Of a stretch of DNA of 64,000 nucleotides, positions 57,929 to 64,000 are shown piece after piece. Origin of the DNA: Chamaecyparis obtusa (lineage: Eukaryota > Streptophyta > Pinopsida > Cupressales > Cupressaceae); NCBI GenBank assembly GCA_027943335.1, contig BSBK01002090.1, positions 462,501 to 526,500 on the forward strand, in the 5' to 3' direction. A program made the translations under genes and the position numbers. The stretch's first letter is position 1. The number at the start of each line of letters is the position of its first letter. The notes beneath the pieces were generated by a model. It worked only from the letters and a program-made list of their open reading frames with translations, made no database searches and was not told where the DNA came from.

Positions 57929-59451
57929 TCAGTCCCTGAGGACTAATACTTTTTCTTCTTTCTTCCAAGCAAAATCAAGGAAGGGAATTACTCCCAACTT
58001 CTCCCTAAGATGCTCAAAAGTATCCTTCAACAAGGGCTTTGTAAATATGTCCTCTAACTAATCTTTAGTACTCACATAGTCTAACTTGACTTCTTTCTCT
58101 ACCACTTTCTCTCTTAGGGAGTGATACTTGATCTCAATATGTTTTGTCTTTGCATGCATGATAGGGTTCTTTGACATATTTATAGTGCTAATGTTATCAC
58201 AATGAACAATAATATGATAGTCAATCTGAATTCCAAAATCCTTTATTATTTTCTTGATCCAAATAATTGTAGAACAATTTAGGGCTGCTGCAACATACTC
58301 CACTTCTACTGTTGATTGAGAGATACAATTTTGCTTCTTTCTTGTCCAAGTGACAATTCTATAACCAAGAAACATTGCTCCTCTTGATGTACTATTTCTA
58401 TCATCAAAATATCCTACCCAATTTGCATCAGTATATACATGAAGCTCAACATTTTCTAAATTAGGATACCATATACCATAATCTATAGTGCCTTGCAAGT
58501 ATCTGAATATTCATTTTATTGCCATGAGGTGACTTTGTTTAGGCTGTGCTGCAAATCTTCCAACTATGCCAACTGCATTGGAAATATCTGGTCTAGTTTG
58601 AGAAAGATAAATAAGTTTTCCAATCATAGACTTGTACAATGTTATATCTACTATTGGTGAATCAAATTCTTTTGTAAGCTTACATCTTGTTATCATAGGT
58701 GTACCCATTGGCTTGCAATCATCCATCTTGAGATATGTCTTTAATATCTCTTTCACATATTTTGATTGATTAATGAAAATACCATTTTTGTCTATTGCAT
58801 ATTTAATCCTAAGAAGTATTTGATAGGTCCAATCATGCTCATCTCAAACTCACTCTGCATCTCCTTAGCAAATTCATCACTAAGTTTATCATTACCTCAA
58901 AAGATAATGTGATCACCAAATATAGCTACAAGTAGTAGTCCTTCAGATGTCTCTCTTATGAATAGATTACAATCTATTTCTCCTTTCTTGAATCCAATTT
59001 TAGTTAGATATCCATCAAGTCTTTCATACCATGCTCTAGGGGATTGCTTAAGTCTATAGAGGGTTATCTTCAATCTGCATACCATATTAGGTCTGTCTTA
59101 TAGGGTGAATCCTTCCGGCTGCTCAATGTATACTTCTTCTTTTAGCTCTTCATTCAAGAATTTTGACTTGACATCCATCTGATAGAATTTGAAGTTTTTG
59201 ACTATTGCATAAGCTAGAAACAACTTAATAGCTTCTAATCTACTCACAGGTGCAAATGTGTCTGAATAATCAACGCCTTCTCTTTGCACATAACGCTTAC
59301 ATACTAGCCTTGCTTTGTTCCTTACTACTATTCCATCTTCATTCATCTTGTTTCTGAATATCCACTTTGTTCCAATTACATTCTTATCACTAGGTCTTGG
59401 GACCAATTCCCAAGTGTCATTCTTTATAATCTGATCTAGTTCTTCTTTCAT
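57929..59451 (-). pseudogene. pol: Copia G RT and RNase H
   Basis: From the right: [38 protein letters not shown], a stop, then TLYRLKQSPRAWYERL, LLVAIFGDHIIF (the catalytic VDD reads GDH, so it is inactive), DDCKPMGTPMITRCKL, and RPDISNAVGIVGRF. RNase H: VYTDANWVGYFDDRNSTSRG, KKQNCISQSTVEVEYVAAAL, KTKHIEIKYHSLREKV, a stop, then LREKLGVIPF and the terminal stop at 57929-57931. It keeps the RNase H half that B lost. Confidence 0.88.
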
Positions 59452-60827
59452 AGCATTATGCCAATCTGAATCATTACATGCATCTCCAACACTTAAAGGT
59501 TCAATCTGAGATAGTAAACATACCGCCTCATTGCTTTTTGAATTCTTTTCTTGTGATCTTGTTGTGACTTTTCCACTCTGATCTCCAATGATGTCATTCT
59601 TGGAATGGTATCTAGATGTAAAATTTGGAACTTTGGGTGATACTATCTCATCTTCCTTCTAAGTTTCTTCTTCACTTGTTTCAGGGTCATTGAACAATAC
59701 ATTAATATTGTCAAACATCTCTTCAACAACTACCTCACTAGTGGAAGGTCTTGGTTATTCTTCAATGATAGGTGAGTAATCATGATATCTATCTTTAACC
59801 ATAAAATTTTCATCAATCTTAAAATCAGCACTTTCAATGATCTTCTTCAATCTCAAGTTAAAACATCTATAAAATTTACTTTTAGTAGAGTAACCAATAA
59901 AAATACCTTCATCAGTTCTTACATAAAACTTGCCTATTGCTTCATCCCTCTTGATGTAGCACTTGCTTCCAAAGATTCTAAAGTATTTCATTGTGGGAAC
60001 ATTACCAAACCATAACTCATAAGGTGTCTTGTCTGCACCAGGCCTTAATTGTATTTTATTGATTATATAGACTATTGTATTGACAACATCTCACCAATAG
60101 GTGTGTGCAAGTTTTCCTTCAATCATGATGGTGCACGCTGTATCAAGGATGATCCTATTCCTTCTCTTTGCAATCCCATTCTATTGAGGGGTTCTAGGTG
60201 CACTCAACTATCTCTTTATTCCATGTTCTTTGTAGTACTCATAAAATCTGTCAGAGGTGAATTCTCCTCCTCTATCCGACCTTAGACATTTTATCTTAAG
60301 TCCAGATTCATTCTCAACCTTAGCTTTGAATATTTTGAACTTCTCAAATGATTCTGACTTATCTTTCAAGAACACAACCCACATCATCCTAGAATAATCA
60401 TATAAAAACAAAATTAAATACCTTTCACCATAGTATGATCTTATTTGAGTTGGTCTACATAGGTCTTTATGAATCAGATCCAACTTGTTCTCTACTGAAT
60501 TATGATTTCTCCTGAATGAATTCCTCACATGCTTTCCCATTACACATTCCCTACATATAGTATCAATTGGCTTTTCTATGCAAGGTAGGTCTCTAACTCC
60601 CTTTACATTACTTATCTTTTCTATGTTATCAAAATTGATATGACATAGTCTTTTATGCCATAGCCAACTGTCATCTACTTTAGAAACAAAATAACTTGCT
60701 TCTGGATTAAGATGTAAAACATTACCTTTAGTCTTTGATCCTGATGCAATTATTTCTCCTTCTTTGTTGTTAATGGTGCAATTTTTTCCATTGAACTCCA
60801 ACTTGTAACCTTTGTCAAGAAACTACC
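59452..60827 (-). pseudogene. pol: Copia G integrase and pre-integrase
   Basis: From the right: FLDKGYKLEFNGKN, LWHKRLCHINFDN, CRECVMGKH (zinc residues complete), then the core IHKDLCRP (first catalytic D changed in context), LFLYDYSRMMW (the family VDDY is LYDY), and LRSDRGGEFTSDRF. After a stop near 60207 the C-terminal region continues to KYFRIFGSKCYIKRDEAIGK (59755-59991), and the linker runs to RT. Its right end is the LTR of chromovirus I. Confidence 0.87.
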
Positions 60828-62372
60828 TGATGCAAAGTGGCAAGCAGAAGCCTTCAAATAGTGACAATTAGTGAGTTTCAAGGTCTCAACTACCCAAATA
60901 GGGATCCAAGTGCCCAATACTTATCACAAGTATGGTAAGGACTTGGGGAAATGGTTATCACAACCCAAACACCCAAGGAAACCTAATCACTAGGCTATTC
61001 CAAGTCCAAAAACCAAAAATTCAGAAGTTACTAAGAGGTCTCCTTAACTCAATAGACAACCAAACCCCATGAAATGACTTATAAGACCAGAGGTGGCCTA
61101 CAATCACTGATCTATCCTATTTAGGTCCTATTCCTTTAGTTCCAATTGTTCTTTCATTTACAAGCCACCCATAACACTAGGTTGCTTCATTAACCAAGGA
61201 TTTGGCTTGTAGCCCTTCCTAGAAGGAAATCTAAACATAAGACAAAATGTTCCCAAATGAGATAATGAATTGGTTAGGGATTCTGATACCCTTTTGGGGT
61301 TTATAAAACATATCCAAGCACTAAGGAGTGGAGACAAGTAGGAGTCACTGATGTTACAATGTTAGACCAGGCTAATAGGCCTAATTAGGTCTCCAAATGC
61401 ACAAGTGATCTTTCTCCTAAGACAATGCACAAAATAAGTATGGAGGCATGTGTGGATATATAAAATACCTCAAAATCCAAGTTTTGGAGTCTTGATGAAT
61501 CACCAACCAAAGTCTATGGTGACTGTCCTAAGTCACAAAATGGTGCACACATAGAGATGTACACCTAGGGCTTTGTGGAAAAACCAACTCCCTGCAAAAC
61601 TCCACCTCTAACCTACATATTGTGAAAGTGCATAAACAAAGGTCTAATTCCACCAAGGGGCATTAGATTCCCATGGTAGAATTGGGTCAAAAGATCAAAC
61701 CCTATCAAAAATCCTATTTTAGACCTTCAATCCAGGCAAGCACACAAGAACCCCTGATATCTCATAAACTAGGATGAATTAGAGCATGAATCTAATTAAA
61801 GATGAAATTAGATTGGATGGAAAATCTATTGGTCTCAATGATTCATGCACATTGGTCTATACCCATCTGTACTAGGGCACTGTTCCTAAGAATTTCAGAG
61901 AAATGGTTTATTTTTTTATTGATTCAAATGCCAAGCTACACATCTTACCTTCCACCTACCTAAAAGGGATTATTGAAGGCTTCCTCCATCGGTTATAATT
62001 GAAATTTAAACCAGCTAACCATTGGGGGCATGATTAAAACTTTTGGCAAGAAGTTGTTAAAGTTGCTAAGCAATTTTTATAACATTTTTGCAACTTTTGC
62101 TTTCTAGGAGACCAAACTTGGTCTAAACCTATCCTAGTGATCCAACATGGATCTAAAACATTAAAAACATGAAAATGACTAAAATCCTATGATTTTAGGC
62201 CCATTGACCACTTTTGACCATAGTTAGCCAAGGGCTTATAGTTGTGCCAATCATGGAACTAGGTCTTACAACTTGGTCTAGGTGCCTGACTAATATAACT
62301 AAACTCAACTAGATATTCGTAGGACTCTTAAGGTCATTTTTTATTGAGTCTAGAGTAGGTGCTCTTGCACCA
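60828..62372 (-). repeat. Chromovirus I 3' LTR (1,545 bp)
   Basis: It runs TGATGCAAAGTGGC to GCTCTTGCACCA. Minus-strand purines (CAAGGGGAGTA) abut its right end. Solo LTR N in this window has matching ends and nearly the same length. Confidence 0.83.
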
Positions 62373-63867
62373 TACTCCCCTTGAGTTTTAAAACTCAAGT
62401 CCCTATTGTAGGGTAACTGCTCCACTGAAGTCCCATGTTGTTTGATTTGATCTTCGGTCAGCCAAGTAGCATCTATGTTGGGGAGTCCCTTCCATTTGAC
62501 TAAGTACTACATGTACTTTTGAGTTCTAGTCTTCCTTAATAACTTTGTGTCCAAAATTTCTTCTAACTCCACTGGTTTGCTTTGGGAAAGATTTGTGACA
62601 TAGTCTTCATCTTTGATGTTTGTGTCCTCACTTTGCTCCTTCATTAAACCTACTGTAGCTTTGTATGGTGTGAGGTCTTCCACATTGAATATTGGAGAGA
62701 TTTTCAAGGTTGGAGGAAGAGATATTTCATAGGCATTCTCACCTATTTTATTAAGTATGTCGCATGGACCTACTTTCTTCATTTTTAGTTTGGAGTATCT
62801 ACCCTTAGGTAGTCTCTCTTTCCTTAGGAATGCCCAAACCTTGTCTCCCACTTTGAAGTAGACCTCTCTTCTTCTTTTATTAGCACTTTTCTTATACTTC
62901 AAACTTGACCTTTGTAATGCTTCTTTTACCTCTTGCTATACCTTTGTGATGAGCTCTGCTAGTTCTTGGCTTTGAGCACTGACTTTGAAGTTAGATGGTA
63001 GTTCAATCAGATCTAATGGTCCTTTGGGATGAAGGCCATATACTGCTTGGAATGGAATCTTATCGGTTGACCTGTTTATAGAGTCATTAAATGCAAACTC
63101 TACTTGGGGCAGGAGTGTATCCCAACTTTGAGAATATTGATTGGTTAGGCATCTTAGGAGATTGCCTAGGGACCTGTTTAACACCTCAGTCTTCCCATCT
63201 ATTTGTGGGTGATAGGCAGAGCTATAGGTGAGGTTTGTTCCCAAATTCTTGAAGAGTTTCCTCCAAAAATATCCTTGGAACTTTACATCCCTATCATATA
63301 TAATTATTTGAGGTAAGCCATGAATTCTGACCACTTCTTTGAAGAAGAGATTGGATATGTGAGATGCATCATTTGTGCTTTTGCATGGTACAAAATGAAC
63401 CATTTTGCTAAACCTATCCACTATGAAAAAAACACTATCAAATCCTTTCTTGGTCTTAGGTAGTCCCATTACAAAATCCATTGAGATGGACTCCCAAGGT
63501 CTTGAAGGGATTGGTAAGGGTTGGTAGAGCCCTTGATTTGTTGTCATTCCTTTAGCTTGCTGGCAGATTTTGCAAGTCTCTATAAAATTTTTGACATCAT
63601 TGTTCAACTTAGGCCAAAAATATCTCCTCTTCACCATTTTTTCTATCTTATCAATGCCAAAGTGACCTCCTTGGCCACCACAGTGCTTCTCTCTTATTAT
63701 GTTTTTCCTCATTGAGCACTTTGGCATACATAGTTGGGCTCCTTTGAATAGAAGTCCATTCTGAATTAGATATTTAGAAAAGTCAGTGTGATATCTACCA
63801 ACCATCTTTGTGAAAATATGATATATCTCTACAAAATCAGGGTCATTTGGGTACAAGTTTTTGAGGG
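62309..63867 (-). pseudogene. pol: Chromovirus I integrase with chromodomain
   Basis: The zinc region is complete (EKHCGGQGGHFG...CKICQQAK). The catalytic core ISMDFVMGL, IVDRFSKMVHFVP, IIIYDRDVKF, and YHPQIDGKTEVLNR keeps the D, D and E. The C-terminal domain (VWAFLRKERLP, KLKMKKVGPCDIL, ISPIFNVEDLTPY) leads to a chromodomain at about 62440-62570 (VELEEILDTKLLRKT, then a stop, YLVKWKGLPNIDATWL). Stops interrupt only at 62936 and near 62505. The frame runs on through the purine tract into the LTR, ending at a TAG at 62309-62311, so pol overlaps the LTR by ~60 bp. Apart from the two stops this is the best-preserved integrase in the window. Confidence 0.87.
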
Positions 63868-64000
63868 TGATGCAGGAGCATCTTGGGTCTTGGAGCAATC
63901 TTGCATCAACCAAAAATTATTTCCTGATTTTTGTACCTATTTGCTACTGTTTTCTTTATAATCTTTGAATTTTATGGTTTCATGGTGTGTGAAGCTTACA
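63868..64000 (+). repeat. LTR start of a J/K1-like chromovirus
   Basis: TGATGCAGGAGCATCTTGGG is identical to the start of the J 5' LTR, and the sequence then diverges. It interrupts the chromovirus I pol between codons for LKNLYPND and what lies upstream. The rest is outside the window. Confidence 0.8.

Larger units (their letters stand above)
57561..60827 (-). mobile_element. Copia G (B family), minus strand, truncated both sides
   Basis: It is a sibling of B and B2 in opposite orientation. On the left, only 42 bp of its 3' LTR remain (57561-57602, TGTTGGAGATTTGCC on the minus strand) before the B2 junction. On the right, pol is interrupted in the pre-integrase region by chromovirus I at 60828. 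The purine tract (minus AAAGGGGGAGAT, 57603-57614) is intact. Confidence 0.87.
60828..63867 (-). mobile_element. Ty3/gypsy chromovirus I, partial
   Basis: The 3' LTR (60828-62372) and the integrase-chromodomain end of pol lie on the minus strand. The element continues rightward but is cut at 63868 by an LTR of the J/K type. It is inserted in copia G: G's codons stop at ACC (60825-60827) and LTR TGATGC begins. The second TSD copy would lie outside the window. Confidence 0.85.

Noticed and set aside
1..64000. CRISPR arrays, tRNA or rRNA genes, host protein genes
   Set aside because: No regularly spaced repeats, cloverleaf-like or rRNA-like blocks were seen. TGGTATCAGAGC sites are primer sites, not tRNA genes, and every recognisable protein belongs to a retroelement.

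Overview
The window is nuclear DNA from a plant with a large, repeat-rich, AT-rich genome. Every coding segment I recognise comes from plant LTR retrotransposons: Ty1/copia gag-pol, Ty3/gypsy pol with integrase chromodomains, TRIM-type mini-elements, and a non-autonomous element with a long unknown ORF. Most primer binding sites match the initiator tRNA-Met. I see no host gene, rRNA, tRNA or CRISPR array. A gymnosperm would fit, but the sequence does not prove it.

Left block (1-16093). A degenerate Ty3/gypsy element L (plus strand; RT at 3091-3301, RNase H and integrase at 12971-14887) is split by nested insertions. A gag-protease chromovirus derivative K1 ends at 3085. A solo copia-type LTR (M, 3302-12970) contains a solo gypsy LTR (N, 3321-11870, TSD CTAGG), which contains a 7-kb copia element A on the minus strand (4112-11105). 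A 334-bp TRIM with a perfect GGGTC TSD lies at 15471-15804.

Palindrome block (16094-21147). Three copies of a ~1,025-bp LTR lie in alternating orientation (R1 minus, R2 plus, R3 minus). R2 and R3 are separated by only a 30-bp palindromic primer-binding-site sequence, so they form a ~2.1-kb near-perfect inverted repeat.

Central nest (21251-54406). A minus-strand copia element C was hit at least five times: by copia B (24440-30830), non-autonomous element D (30877-38750), deletion-derivative copia H (39126-44305), chromovirus J (45000-50410) and gag-like element E (from 51127). For B, D, H and J, removing the insertion plus one TSD copy rejoins the C reading frame. D carries no recognisable pol: it has a coiled-coil/CCHC ORF and a second ORF of about 1,150 codons that I do not recognise. 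D also holds two TRIM insertions, and the C LTR holds a third, inverted one.

Right block (54407-64000). A plus-strand copia of the B family (B2) is fused head-on, mid-pol, to a minus-strand sibling (G) through 42 bp of G's LTR. G is interrupted by a chromovirus I (minus, from 60828), which is itself interrupted at 63868 by the LTR of a J-like element.

All autonomous-type elements here are broken by stops, frameshifts or internal deletions. TRIM, B, C and D share an almost identical PPT-LTR junction and initiator-Met primer site, which suggests that autonomous copia elements of the B/C type mobilise the non-autonomous ones. Boundaries come from reading terminal repeats, TSDs and reading-frame continuity by eye; no alignment or database search was run.
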